From Azospirillum lipoferum (GTDB lineage: Bacteria; Pseudomonadota; Alphaproteobacteria; Azospirillales; Azospirillaceae), in the NCBI RefSeq assembly GCF_024170005.1, contig NZ_JALJXJ010000002.1:62001-126000 (forward strand): a DNA stretch of 64,000 nt, written 5' to 3'. Under the pieces are notes generated by a model that saw only the letters and a list, made by a program, of their open reading frames with translations, was not told the origin of the DNA and made no database searches. Position numbers and translations under genes: made by a program. Positions 56,425 through 64,000 of the stretch are shown one piece after another. The first letter of the stretch is position 1; each line of letters begins with the position of its first letter.

Positions 56425-57903
56425 TCATTCCTCCGCCACCCGCAACAGCGCATCCACATCCACCACGCTCTCCAGCCGGTCCGCGACCGCATCCAGCGCC
56501 CGCTCCACCGCTGCGCCATAGCTCAGCTCCGACCCGCCACCACCGAACCCGCGCAAGTACGCTGCCCGGAAGCCGTCAGCCGTGAACAGCCCGTGCAGGT
56601 AGCATCCCGCCACCCGCCCGTCCGCCGACACCGCCCCGTCGGTCCCACTGCCGGCAAGCTCCAGCATCGGCCGCGCCCGGTCCGCTCCCTCGGTGCGGCC
56701 CATGTGCATCTCATACCCCGCCACCGCCGCCCCGGTGCGCCGCTCGATTCCGCGGGCCTCCTCCAGCACCTTCGGCCCTTTCAGCACCGTCTCGACCTCC
56801 AGCAGCCCCAGCCCGGCGGCCTCGCCCGGCGGTCCCTCGATGCCGTCCGGATCGGCGATGCGCCGGCCCAGCATCTGATAGCCGCCGCAGATGCCCAGCA
56901 CGCGGCCGCCGCGCCGCCAATGGGCCATCAGGTCGATGTCCCAGCCCTGCACCCGCAGAAAGGCGAGGTCGGCGATCGTCGTCTTGGTACCGGGCAAGAT
57001 CACCAGATCGGCATCGCCCGGCAGCGGCTGGCCCGGACGCACCATGGTCAGCGCGACACCCGGCTCCTGCGCCAGCGGGTCGAAATCGTCGAAGTTGGCG
57101 ATGTGCGGCAGCATGGCCACTGCGATGCGCAGTGCCCCGTCGCCGGCAGCCCGCGGCCGGTCGAGCGCCACCGCATCCTCCGCCGGCAGGGTCGCCGCCT
57201 CGTGCAGCCAGGGCACCACGCCGAATCCGCGCCAGCCGGTGTGGCTCTCGATGATCCGCAGCCCCTCATCGAACAGGCGAACATCGCCGCGGAACTTGTT
57301 GATAAGAAATCCCTTAATCCGCTCTTGTTCAGATTTTGGTAGAAGTGTGTGGGTACCCACCAGACTAGCGATCACGCCGCCACGGTCGATGTCGCCGACC
57401 AGCAGGACCGGCACGTCGGCGGCGGTGGCGAAACCCATGTTGGCGATGTCGCCGGCCCGCAGATTGACCTCCGCTGGACTGCCGGCACCCTCCACCACCA
57501 CGATGTCGGCCTCGGCCCGCAGCCGCTCGAAGCTGTCCAGAACGGTGCCGAGCAGTTCGCGCTTGCGTGCCTGATAGTCGGCGGCCCGCGCAGTGCCGAC
57601 CACCACGCCGCGCACCACCACCTGACTGCCGACATCCGACTGCGGCTTCAGCAGCACCGGGTTCATGTGCACACTGGGCGCCACGCCGCAGGCCCGCGCC
57701 TGGAGCGCCTGGGCGCGGCCGATCTCGCCGCCGTCGGCCGTCACCGCGGCGTTGTTGGACATGTTCTGCGGCTTGAACGGTCGGACGCTCAGCCCGCGCC
57801 GCACCAGCGCCCGGCACAGCCCCGCCACCAGCAGCGACTTGCCGACGTCGGAGCCGGTGCCCTGCAACATGATCGCCCGTGACCGCATCCCCCGAGGTCG
57901 CAT
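56425..57903 (-). CDS. cobQ: cobyric acid synthase
   Basis: A 492-residue ATP-dependent amidotransferase of the late cobalamin pathway that amidates four carboxyl groups of adenosylcobyrinate diamide. The N-terminal half has a modified P-loop [15 protein letters not shown] and [12 protein letters not shown]; the C-terminal half has the glutaminase triad with the nucleophile in [10 protein letters not shown]. The start could be 57903, 57888 or 57870 (three in-frame ATG codons). It lies four bases after cobO on the same strand and ends the cobU-cobO-cobQ cluster. Confidence 0.95.
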   Translation of the reverse strand: MRPRGMRSRAIMLQGTGSDVGKSLLVAGLCRALVRRGLSVRPFKPQNMSNNAAVTADGGEIGRAQALQARACGVAPSVHMNPVLLKPQSDVGSQVVVRGVVVGTARAADYQARKRELLGTVLDSFERLRAEADIVVVEGAGSPAEVNLRAGDIANMGFATAADVPVLLVGDIDRGGVIASLVGTHTLLPKSEQERIKGFLINKFRGDVRLFDEGLRIIESHTGWRGFGVVPWLHEAATLPAEDAVALDRPRAAGDGALRIAVAMLPHIANFDDFDPLAQEPGVALTMVRPGQPLPGDADLVILPGTKTTIADLAFLRVQGWDIDLMAHWRRGGRVLGICGGYQMLGRRIADPDGIEGPPGEAAGLGLLEVETVLKGPKVLEEARGIERRTGAAVAGYEMHMGRTEGADRARPMLELAGSGTDGAVSADGRVAGCYLHGLFTADGFRAAYLRGFGGGGSELSYGAAVERALDAVADRLESVVDVDALLRVAEE

Positions 57904-57907
57904 GGCT

Positions 57908-58531
57908 TTAGAACTCGATGCCGGCCTGGGCCTTCACCCCGGCCTCGAACGGATGCTTGACCAGCGTCATCTCGGTGACGAGGTCGGCGGCGGCGATCAG
58001 TTCCGGCTTGGCGTTGCGACCGGTGATGCAGACATGCAGATCCGGCCGGCGGGCGGCCAGCGTCGCCAGCACCTCCTCCAGGGCCAAGTAGTCCATGCGC
58101 AGCACGATGTTCAGCTCGTCCAGCACGATCAGGCGATAGCGCGGGTCGGCCATCAGTTCCTTGGCCTTGGCCCAGGCGGCCTCGGCAGCGGCGATGTCGC
58201 GGGCACGATCCTGAGTGTCCCAGGTGAAGCCCTCGCCCATCGTGTAGAAATCGACCAGATCCTCGAACCGTTCCAGCGCCACCGTCTCGCCGGTCGACCA
58301 GGCGCCCTTGACGAACTGCACCATGCCGACCCGCATGCCGTGGCCGACAGCCCGCATCATCAGGCCGAAGGCGGCGGTGGACTTGCCCTTGCCCTTGCCG
58401 GTGTGGACCATCAGCAGGCCCTTCTCCATCGTCTTGGAGGCGAGAGCCCGCTCCTGCAACGCCTTGCGCCGCTTCATCTTCTCGGCGTGGCGTCGATTCA
58501 GCTCTTCGGTATCGGTCGTATCGGCGGTCAT
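57908..58531 (-). CDS. cobO: cob(I)yrinic acid a,c-diamide adenosyltransferase (CobA/CobO)
   Basis: A 207-residue enzyme that adds the 5'-deoxyadenosyl group to Co(I) corrinoids. The P-loop [14 protein letters not shown] near residue 43 and [14 protein letters not shown] near residue 122 are characteristic. The first 35 residues are charged and helical, as in the CobA/CobO family. The ATG at 58531 overlaps the cobU stop (ATGA). cobQ follows four bases after its stop, so the genes are a translational chain. Confidence 0.96.
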   Translation of the reverse strand: MTADTTDTEELNRRHAEKMKRRKALQERALASKTMEKGLLMVHTGKGKGKSTAAFGLMMRAVGHGMRVGMVQFVKGAWSTGETVALERFEDLVDFYTMGEGFTWDTQDRARDIAAAEAAWAKAKELMADPRYRLIVLDELNIVLRMDYLALEEVLATLAARRPDLHVCITGRNAKPELIAAADLVTEMTLVKHPFEAGVKAQAGIEF

Positions 58532-59052
58532 GCGGGGGTTCCCTTGACGAACATCGGCAGACCGGCGACGGTCAGCACGACGCGCGGCGCCACGGCCGCG
58601 ATGGATTGGTGCAGGCGGCCGGCATGGTCGCGGAAACGGCGGGCCAGAGCGTTGTCGGGCACGATGCCCAGCCCGACCTCGTTGGAGACCAGGACCACCC
58701 GGCCCGGCAGGCTCGGCAGAAGCTCCACCATCGCCGCCGTCTCGGCCACGACATCGGCATCGGCCATCATCAGGTTGGTCAGCCACAGGGTCAGGCAGTC
58801 GACCAGAACGCCGGTGCCCTCGGCAGCGTGCCGGCGCAAGGCACCGGTCAGGTCGCGCGGCTCCTCCACCGTCGTCCAGTCCGGGCCACGGTCGTCGCGG
58901 TGCTTCGCCACCCGCTCCGCCATCTCCGCATCCCACACCTGAGAGGTCGCGATATAGACGCGCGGGCCACCCAGCGCGGTGACCAGCCCCTCGGCATAGC
59001 GGCTCTTGCCGGAGCGGGCGCCACCCAGCACCAGCGTTAGATCCGCGCTCAT
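58528..59052 (-). CDS. cobU: adenosylcobinamide kinase/guanylyltransferase
   Basis: A 174-residue bifunctional enzyme that phosphorylates adenosylcobinamide and then transfers GMP. The P-loop GGARSGKSRYAE near residue 9 and VDCLTLWLTNLM near residue 85 are typical of CobU/CobP, as is VSNEVGLGIVPDN. The ATG at 59052 overlaps the upstream cupin stop, and the stop overlaps cobO. Confidence 0.96.
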   Translation of the reverse strand: MSADLTLVLGGARSGKSRYAEGLVTALGGPRVYIATSQVWDAEMAERVAKHRDDRGPDWTTVEEPRDLTGALRRHAAEGTGVLVDCLTLWLTNLMMADADVVAETAAMVELLPSLPGRVVLVSNEVGLGIVPDNALARRFRDHAGRLHQSIAAVAPRVVLTVAGLPMFVKGTPA

Positions 59053-59510
59053 TCCCAAACCGTGCCGTTGCGGTGGTGATAGGCGCCGCCGCGCCAGACC
59101 ATGTCCTCGTCGGAATAGTCGATCTCGTCGCCGTCGCTGCGGTCGCCGACCTCCAGATAGCTGGCCGGCCGGCCGCTGCGGTTGATCAGGCGGTGGCCGT
59201 CGGCGACGCCATGCGGAAAGCCGGCGCACATACCGACGGTCAGCAGCGTCTCACCGGCGTCGGTCACCAACGTCAACTCTCCCTCGACCACATAGACGAA
59301 TTCGTCCTGCCGGCTGTGCCAATGACGCAGGGCCGACGATGCGCCTGGCGCCAACCGGGTCAGGTTGACGCCGAAATTGCGCAAGCCCAGCGGGTCGCCC
59401 AGCACCACCCGGTGGCGACCGGCGACCTGCGCCCGGAAGGGCTGCGGATAGTCGGTGGCCCCGGTTTCGGCGGTCAGCTTCGCGGGATCGAGGACCGGCG
59501 GTTTCGGCAT
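59049..59510 (-). CDS. cupin-domain protein
   Basis: A 153-residue protein with one cupin barrel. The metal-binding signature is RHWHSRQDEFVYVVEGELTL (two His and a Glu), with GFPHGVADGHRLINRS as the second motif. Such proteins often bind Mn, Fe or Zn, but no reaction is assigned. It overlaps cobU by four bases and leads the cob cluster; a cofactor-related role is possible but unproved. The ATG at 59510 is preferred over an earlier one at 59552. Confidence 0.88.
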   Translation of the reverse strand: MPKPPVLDPAKLTAETGATDYPQPFRAQVAGRHRVVLGDPLGLRNFGVNLTRLAPGASSALRHWHSRQDEFVYVVEGELTLVTDAGETLLTVGMCAGFPHGVADGHRLINRSGRPASYLEVGDRSDGDEIDYSDEDMVWRGGAYHHRNGTVWE

Positions 59511-59676
59511 GGACGCTCTCCGGTTCGGCATTGCGGGTCCGGACTGTCGCAAACCGCACCGGCGGCGTCAAACGGCTCAAGTCCCCTTACAGGGCAGGGT
59601 TGCCGGCACCGTGGCTGGACAGCCGCCACTTCGCCCACCATGCTTATTGCAGCGCAAAACAACAACCTGCGATCCC

Positions 59677-60483
59677 ATGTCCCGCCTGGAAATCATCAGC
59701 CGCCATCCTTCCGGTACTGCCAAGATGCCACCGCTCCTGTTCGTCCATGGCGCTTTCAGCGGCGCCTGGATCTGGGACGCCAAGTTCCTGCCCTGGTTCG
59801 CCGCCCGTGGGTGGGAGGCGCATGCTGTTTCACTCCGCGGCCATGGCAACAGCGAGGGGCGCGACCGGCTGCATGATTTCGGCATCGCCGATTATGTCGA
59901 CGACGTGCTGGAAGCCGCCGACCGCCTCTCCGCCCCGCCGGTACTGATTGGCCATTCCATGGGCGGCATGGTGATCCAGCGCGCCCTGGCGAAGCGCCGC
60001 TTTCCAGCCGGCGTGCTGATGGCGTCGGCCCCGCCCTATGGCCTGCTGTCCTCGACCATGGGACTGGCTTGGCGCTCGCCCTATGTGTTCCAGCAGATGT
60101 CGATGCTGATGACCTTCGGCGAGAAGGCGATCAACCCCGACGCCATCCGCCGCGCCATGTTCTCCGACAAGATGCCGCGCGCAGAAGCCGCCAAGTACGA
60201 GAGCTATCTTCAGGAGGAATCGCGCCGCGTCCTGTTGGATATCGGTGGCTGGATTCCCTTCCCCGTCCTGCCACCGCGCGACATGCCGATGCTGGTGATG
60301 GGTGCCGAAGAGGATTTGCTGTTCCCGCGCACCGAAGTGGTCGCCACCGCAATGGCGCTGGGCACCCAGCCGGTGTTCATGCCGGGGATGGGCCACGCGA
60401 TGATGCTGGAGCAGGATTGGCAATCGGCCGCCGAGCGGGTTGAGGCGTGGGTCGCGGCGGCGGTGACGGCCGAAGCCGCCTGA
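59677..60483 (+). CDS. alpha/beta hydrolase
   Basis: A 268-residue hydrolase. LLFVHGAFSGAWIWD near the N-terminus carries the oxyanion turn, the nucleophile is Ser in IGHSMGGMVIQ near residue 94, an acid is likely in VMGAEEDLLFPR, and the catalytic His is in GMGHAMMLEQDW near the C-terminus. The layout resembles soluble esterases or lactonases. The ATG at 59677 gives the normal N-terminus. It is divergent from the cupin-cob operon. Substrate unknown. Confidence 0.88.
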   Translation: MSRLEIISRHPSGTAKMPPLLFVHGAFSGAWIWDAKFLPWFAARGWEAHAVSLRGHGNSEGRDRLHDFGIADYVDDVLEAADRLSAPPVLIGHSMGGMVIQRALAKRRFPAGVLMASAPPYGLLSSTMGLAWRSPYVFQQMSMLMTFGEKAINPDAIRRAMFSDKMPRAEAAKYESYLQEESRRVLLDIGGWIPFPVLPPRDMPMLVMGAEEDLLFPRTEVVATAMALGTQPVFMPGMGHAMMLEQDWQSAAERVEAWVAAAVTAEAA

Positions 60484-60493
60484 CCCTCTCGCC

Positions 60494-60724
60494 TTATCCC
60501 TTCGGCCTCTCCGAGCGCGAATAGTTGCTGAAGTGCCCCTCCTTCCCCGCCAGCCGGCGGGCCGACTGGATGATGGCGCCGGATTTACCCTCCGGCGCCA
60601 CGTTGGAGAGCTGCCGAGTCAGATCGCCGCTGCCGCAGGACGGGCAGGCAGGCGTCTCACCGGAGCGCACCAGGGTCTCGAACCCATGGTCACAGGCCTT
60701 GCAGCGGTAGGAATAGAGCGGCAT
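60494..60724 (-). CDS. FmdB-family zinc-ribbon regulatory-type protein
   Basis: A 76-residue protein beginning with the FmdB zinc ribbon: YSYRCKACDHGFE followed by CPSCGSGDLT, giving two CxxC pairs. FmdB was named from a formamidase operon, but for most members the role is unknown. The remainder is charged and disordered. The ATG at 60724 is the standard start; the frame extends 15 codons upstream into non-conserved sequence. Confidence 0.88.
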   Translation of the reverse strand: MPLYSYRCKACDHGFETLVRSGETPACPSCGSGDLTRQLSNVAPEGKSGAIIQSARRLAGKEGHFSNYSRSERPKG

Positions 60725-60827
60725 CGCACCCTCGTGGAACGGATCGCATCCGCCCCGAGCATGCCGCAATATCCATAATCAGAAAACGGTTTTTTGCGTC
60801 GCACCAAATCTTTGCGAGGCGAAAGGG

Positions 60828-61049
60828 TCAGGCCGCTGCCCCGCCGAAGTCGAAGCCGGCGGCCTCCACCGCCTGCCGCACCAGCTCGGCCGGAATGCCG
60901 CCGGCGACCAGGACGGTGCCGGTGGCGAGGTCGACCGTCACTGCGGCATCGGGCGCTGCCTTGGTGATCGCATTCGAAACGGAGCGGGCGCAGCCGCCGC
61001 ATGTCATCCCGTCCACCTTGTACGCATCGGTCTTGTATACATCGGGCAT
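60828..61049 (-). CDS. heavy-metal-associated domain protein (copper-chaperone-like)
   Basis: A 73-residue ferredoxin-fold protein with the metal motif GMTCGGCARSV near residue 14. Such proteins carry Cu(I) to P-type ATPases or repressors. No copA or cueR gene is adjacent, so a copper link is inferred from the motif only. The ATG at 61049 is preferred over the long upstream extension that runs into the deacetylase gene on the same strand. Confidence 0.88.
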   Translation of the reverse strand: MPDVYKTDAYKVDGMTCGGCARSVSNAITKAAPDAAVTVDLATGTVLVAGGIPAELVRQAVEAAGFDFGGAAA

Positions 61050-61074
61050 CGTCGCGGGCTCCCCTTCGGTCGGG

Positions 61075-62208
61075 TCAGCCGCCGGCATGGTGCGTCCGCA
61101 CCACCGCGCTGACCGGGACAAGAACGAAGCCACGCTTTTGCACATCCGGCAGCCAGGACGCCAGAGCCTCGATTGTCGCATCATGCGGGTGGCCGATCGC
61201 AACAGCATAGCCCTGGCGCTTCGCCACCTGCTCTGTCTTCGCAAGCTGGGCCTTCACCGCGGTCACGGTTTCCTCGTTGTCGAGGAACACGTCGCGTCCG
61301 ACCCAAGGCATCTTCAGCTCCTGCGCCAGCCCGATTCCGGCGCTGTTCGGCGTCGTCCGGCTGTCCAGCCACAGCAGGCCCCGACGGTGCAGTTCCGCCA
61401 AAACCGGCGCCAGGGCGGCGCGGTCGGCGGTGAAGCGGCTGCCCATATGGTTGTTCACCCCGACATAGCCGTCGAAGCTGTCCAGCGCGGCGCGGAACCG
61501 CTTCACGATCTCCCCCTTGTCGAGCGAGACCAGCAGCGCGTTCGGACCGGGATCGGCCTTCACGCTGGGCTCCATCGGCATGTGCAGCATCAGTTCATGC
61601 CCGTTGGCGCGCGCCGCCTTCGACTGGGCCGACAGGTCGCGGGCATAGGGCAGCCAGGACAGGGTCAGCGGCCCGTGCAGCCCCGCCATCCGCGCCGAAC
61701 GCTTGCGGTCCAGCCCCATGTCGTCGATGACGATGGCGATGACCGGCTTGCCCTGCGGCACCTCGGCCGGCAGCGCGTTCTTGCGCCACAGCGCGGCATT
61801 GCCGGGGGGAGCCTGCACCGGCGGCTGGGCGGGAGGAGCCGGCGGCGGCAGCATCGCCACGGCGGTCGCCGGCGGGCGCGTTTCCGCCTGGGCCGGTTTT
61901 TCCGGCACCGCATGTTCCGGCCCCTCGGCCGCATGCTGAGTCGCCGCCGGAGACTCTGCCCTCACAGCCGGCAGCGAGGGGGGCGCGGGAGGCACAGCCG
62001 CCTGCTGGACGGGAGCCTGCTGAACCGGCGTCTGCTGGGCACGCTCTCCGCCGGAACGGCCGCCGGTCAGCGTCGCCACGCCGATCGCCACCGCGAACAC
62101 CGCGGCTACGGCCGCCAGAGCCAGAAGGAAGGGATTCGACAGAAAGGGCGGAAGCGAAATCTTGCGGGCCTTCGAAGGCGCCTTGCGGGCCATGGTGACG
62201 ACGTCCAT
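61075..62208 (-). CDS. divergent polysaccharide deacetylase family protein (DUF610/YibQ)
   Basis: A 377-residue protein with a membrane anchor at about residues 20-45 (PFLLALAAVAAVFAVAIGVA), then a proline/alanine-rich linker to about residue 145, then a divergent polysaccharide deacetylase (YibQ-like) domain. Conserved segments IAIVIDDMGLDRKRSARM and NNHMGSRFTADR appear in the catalytic domain. Substrate is unknown; an envelope polysaccharide is likely given the anchor. Two starts are possible, 62208 or 62193. Confidence 0.86.
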   Translation of the reverse strand: MDVVTMARKAPSKARKISLPPFLSNPFLLALAAVAAVFAVAIGVATLTGGRSGGERAQQTPVQQAPVQQAAVPPAPPSLPAVRAESPAATQHAAEGPEHAVPEKPAQAETRPPATAVAMLPPPAPPAQPPVQAPPGNAALWRKNALPAEVPQGKPVIAIVIDDMGLDRKRSARMAGLHGPLTLSWLPYARDLSAQSKAARANGHELMLHMPMEPSVKADPGPNALLVSLDKGEIVKRFRAALDSFDGYVGVNNHMGSRFTADRAALAPVLAELHRRGLLWLDSRTTPNSAGIGLAQELKMPWVGRDVFLDNEETVTAVKAQLAKTEQVAKRQGYAVAIGHPHDATIEALASWLPDVQKRGFVLVPVSAVVRTHHAGG

Positions 62209-62332
62209 CCTGCGACCGGGGCGCCGCACAGTGGCACCCGGCCGCGGCGACCGCAATCGCTCAAACGACGCAAATGGCCGCCGGAATGGCTCCCTCATTC
62301 ATACGGCCTGCCTATTCCCCGGAGACCGCCCG

Positions 62333-62785
62333 ATGCGTCCGTTCTTTGTCACCGCTCTCCTGCTGATTGCCGCCCTTTCCTCGCCCGCGCTGGCCGCCGG
62401 CCCGCAATGCCCGCCGACCATCACCGTCACGGCCCAGCCGGAGGCGCCCGGCGGCTGGGCGCCCTATCCCGGCCGCGACAGCCACGGCTTCGTCGGCATC
62501 ACCCTGATCGAAGGCGACCGCACTGCGCAGATGGCCAGCGCCTCCCGCACCACCCTGGCGCCCGACAGCGAGACCAAGCATGCCCGCAAGCTGGTTCAGC
62601 TTTGGGAGTTCGACGCCGCGCAGCGGGGCAAGCTTTTCGTCCTCTGCCGTTACCGCGGCACCGAGGCGACGCTCGCCGCCGATCTGCCGCGCCAGACCCG
62701 CCGCTGCACCCTGACGCTGGAAACCGACATCCGCGGCGAAGTCCTGGATGAGCCGAAGACCTCGCCACAGCTCGACTGTCGCTGA
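62333..62785 (+). CDS. STY0301-like secreted protein
   Basis: A 150-residue exported protein with a signal peptide (residues 1-21, cleavage near ALA-AG). The conserved pattern is a CPPTI start, a GWAPY turn, FVGITLIEGD, WEFDAAQRGKLFVLCRYRG, and LPRQTRRCTLTL, which fits the STY0301 family of unknown function. Four cysteines could form two disulfides in the periplasm. GGAG precedes the ATG. Function unknown. Confidence 0.78.
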   Translation: MRPFFVTALLLIAALSSPALAAGPQCPPTITVTAQPEAPGGWAPYPGRDSHGFVGITLIEGDRTAQMASASRTTLAPDSETKHARKLVQLWEFDAAQRGKLFVLCRYRGTEATLAADLPRQTRRCTLTLETDIRGEVLDEPKTSPQLDCR

Positions 62786-62865
62786 AGAGCGCGCGCCTCG
62801 GCAAAGTTCTCCGCGGAGGCTGGAAATCCGCCCCCTCAGCGGCTAGGGTGTCCATCATTGGAACA

Positions 62866-62880
62866 GGGCCGGAACGGCCC
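62866..62880. repeat. short hairpin in the trpG leader
   Basis: GGGCCG-GAA-CGGCCC is a 6-pair stem located 36 bases upstream of the trpG start. No T-run follows and no obvious Trp-rich leader peptide was seen, so an attenuator is not claimed. Confidence 0.4.
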
Positions 62881-62915
62881 AACTGATCCGGGCGAAGGTA
62901 GAAGGCGGAAGGCGC

Positions 62916-63509
62916 ATGCTGCTGCTCATCGATAACTACGACAGCTTTACCTACAACCTCGTCCATTACCTGGGCGAGCTTGGCGCCGACGTGCAGGTCC
63001 GCCGCAACGACGCCCTGACGGTGGAGGAGGCGATGGCGCTCCGCCCCGACGGCATCGTGCTGTCCCCCGGCCCCTGCGATCCCGACCGCGCCGGCATCTG
63101 CCTGCCCCTGATAGATGCCGCAGCCAAGGCCCGCCTGCCACTGTTGGGTGTCTGCCTCGGCCACCAGTCCATCGGTCAGTCCTTCGGCGGCCGGGTGATC
63201 CGCGCGCCGGTCCCCATGCACGGCAAGGTCGACAACATCCTGCATCAGGGCCGCGGCGTCCTGGCCGGCCTGCCCAGCCCGTTCCGCGCCACCCGCTACC
63301 ACTCGCTGATCGTCGAACGCGACACCCTGCCCGCCTGCCTGGAGGTGACCGGCGAGACCGCCGACGGCCTCATCATGGCACTGGCCCACCGCGACCTGCC
63401 GATCCACGGCGTGCAGTTCCATCCCGAGAGCATCGAGAGCGAGCACGGCCACAAGATCCTGCAGAACTTCCTGGACCTGACCCGTCCCCGCCTGGAGAAC
63501 GCGGCATGA
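62916..63509 (+). CDS. trpG: anthranilate synthase component II (glutaminase)
   Basis: A 197-residue class I glutamine amidotransferase that supplies ammonia to anthranilate synthase in tryptophan synthesis. The catalytic cysteine is in [13 protein letters not shown] near residue 79, and the His-Glu pair is in [12 protein letters not shown] near residue 170. [15 protein letters not shown] is the typical N-terminus. trpE is not adjacent, which is common in this class. trpD begins at the stop with an ATGA overlap. Confidence 0.96.
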   Translation: MLLLIDNYDSFTYNLVHYLGELGADVQVRRNDALTVEEAMALRPDGIVLSPGPCDPDRAGICLPLIDAAAKARLPLLGVCLGHQSIGQSFGGRVIRAPVPMHGKVDNILHQGRGVLAGLPSPFRATRYHSLIVERDTLPACLEVTGETADGLIMALAHRDLPIHGVQFHPESIESEHGHKILQNFLDLTRPRLENAA

Positions 63510-64000
63510 GCGGCGATCTGACCGACATGAAGGCGATTCTGGGCAAGGTCGCCACCGGCGCCGCCCTGACCGAGGCCGAGGCCGGCTTCGCCTTCGACAT
63601 CATCATGTCGGGTAATGCCACCCCGTCGCAGATGGGCGGTTTCCTGATGGCTCTGCGCGTGCGCGGCGAGACGGTGGACGAGATCACCGGCGCCGCCCGC
63701 GTCATGCGTGCCAAAGCGATCCCGGTCGAGGCGCCTCCCGGCACCATCGATACCTGCGGCACCGGCGGCGACGGCGCCGGCACCTACAACATCTCCACCG
63801 CCGCGGCTTTGGTGGTGTCGTCCTGCGGCGTGCCGGTCGCCAAGCACGGCAACCGCGCCATCTCCTCGAAATCCGGTGCAGCGGACGTGCTCGGTTCGCT
63901 GGGCGTCAACCTCGATTGCGACTTTGCCCTGGTCCGCAAGGCTCTGTGGGATGCCGGCATCGCCTTCCTGATGGCGCCGCGCCACCACCTCGCCATGCGC
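63506..64000 (+). CDS. trpD: anthranilate phosphoribosyltransferase (partial, cut by the window end)
   Basis: The first 165 residues of TrpD, which joins anthranilate to phosphoribosyl pyrophosphate. The PRPP-binding motif [17 protein letters not shown] is near residue 78 and [18 protein letters not shown] near residue 114. The gene continues beyond base 64000. It overlaps trpG by four bases, as in other alphaproteobacterial trpGDC operons. Confidence 0.96.
   Translation, partial: MSGDLTDMKAILGKVATGAALTEAEAGFAFDIIMSGNATPSQMGGFLMALRVRGETVDEITGAARVMRAKAIPVEAPPGTIDTCGTGGDGAGTYNISTAAALVVSSCGVPVAKHGNRAISSKSGAADVLGSLGVNLDCDFALVRKALWDAGIAFLMAPRHHLAMR

Noticed and set aside
62786..62915. Tryptophan attenuator before trpG
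   Set aside because: There is a short hairpin but no Trp-codon leader ORF and no T-run.

Overview
The window is high-GC bacterial chromosome that reads as an alphaproteobacterium, most likely Azospirillum or a close Rhodospirillales relative. The grounds are a Ros/MucR-type regulator, a second-type ThrB homoserine kinase, split glycine decarboxylase (gcvPA/gcvPB), a pyrB-pyrC-plsY cluster, DUF1127, DUF983, DUF455 and DUF6285 proteins, and a globin-coupled chemoreceptor. This placement is an inference from gene content, not a database result. No rRNA, tRNA, CRISPR array, prophage or intact insertion sequence was seen. About 70 protein genes are called, nearly all housekeeping or regulatory.

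Layout. 0.1-3.2 kb: cysQ, a DUF455 ferritin-like gene, thrB and rnhA in a tight plus-strand run ending at a bidirectional terminator. 3.2-6.4 kb (minus): peroxiredoxin, PhnA-type zinc-ribbon protein, DsbD/ScsB-like thiol reductase. 6.6-7.2 kb: yqgE. 7.2-13.1 kb (minus): molybdenum cofactor genes moaE, moaD, moeA and mobB with a HAD phosphatase, then pgsA and uvrC. 13.1-13.5 kb: an AT-rich gap with DnaA-box-like 9-mers and an IHF-like site. 13.5-16.5 kb: a short-chain dehydrogenase, a methyltransferase-like protein, small proteins and DUF983. 16.9-19.6 kb: a complete ABC importer. 19.6-22.8 kb (minus): a Kef-type antiporter and an iron permease pair under a near-perfect Fur box. 23.0-25.2 kb: two GFA-family genes and a DUF1127 gene divergent from a GcvA-like LysR gene with a palindromic operator between them.

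25.2-28.1 kb: pyrB, a pyrC lacking the usual metal-binding HxH, and plsY. 28.3-30.8 kb: acetoacetate-CoA ligase and a small HAD protein. 30.8-34.6 kb: terC, HU, mucR, a 0.7 kb gap with foreign-looking sequence, and rpoH. 34.9-39.4 kb: soluble globin-coupled chemoreceptor, a previously uncalled 56-residue ORF, a GNAT acetyltransferase, an unknown CxxC protein behind a Fur-like box, and an exported hydrolase-like protein. 39.5-43.5 kb (minus): alpha/beta hydrolase, lytic transglycosylase, uvrB. 43.9-49.7 kb: GAF-GGDEF cyclase, DUF6285 plus APH-like kinase, a membrane GH17-GT2 beta-glucan synthase, and a small charged protein.

49.7-54.5 kb (minus): the glycine cleavage operon gcvT-gcvH-gcvPA-gcvPB behind a tandem glycine riboswitch, ending at a strong terminator. 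54.6-56.4 kb: an REP-like palindrome, a lipoprotein and ispH. 56.4-59.5 kb (minus): cobalamin genes cobU, cobO and cobQ led by a cupin gene with 4-base overlaps. 59.7-64.0 kb: a hydrolase, FmdB zinc ribbon, heavy-metal chaperone, divergent polysaccharide deacetylase, STY0301-like secreted protein, trpG and a trpD cut by the window end.

No clear novel multi-gene defence or mobile system is visible. The best leads are the origin-like gap near 13.3 kb, the predicted non-catalytic dihydroorotase, two candidate Fur sites (one in front of an uncharacterised gene), the uncalled small ORFs, and the foreign-looking gap upstream of rpoH.
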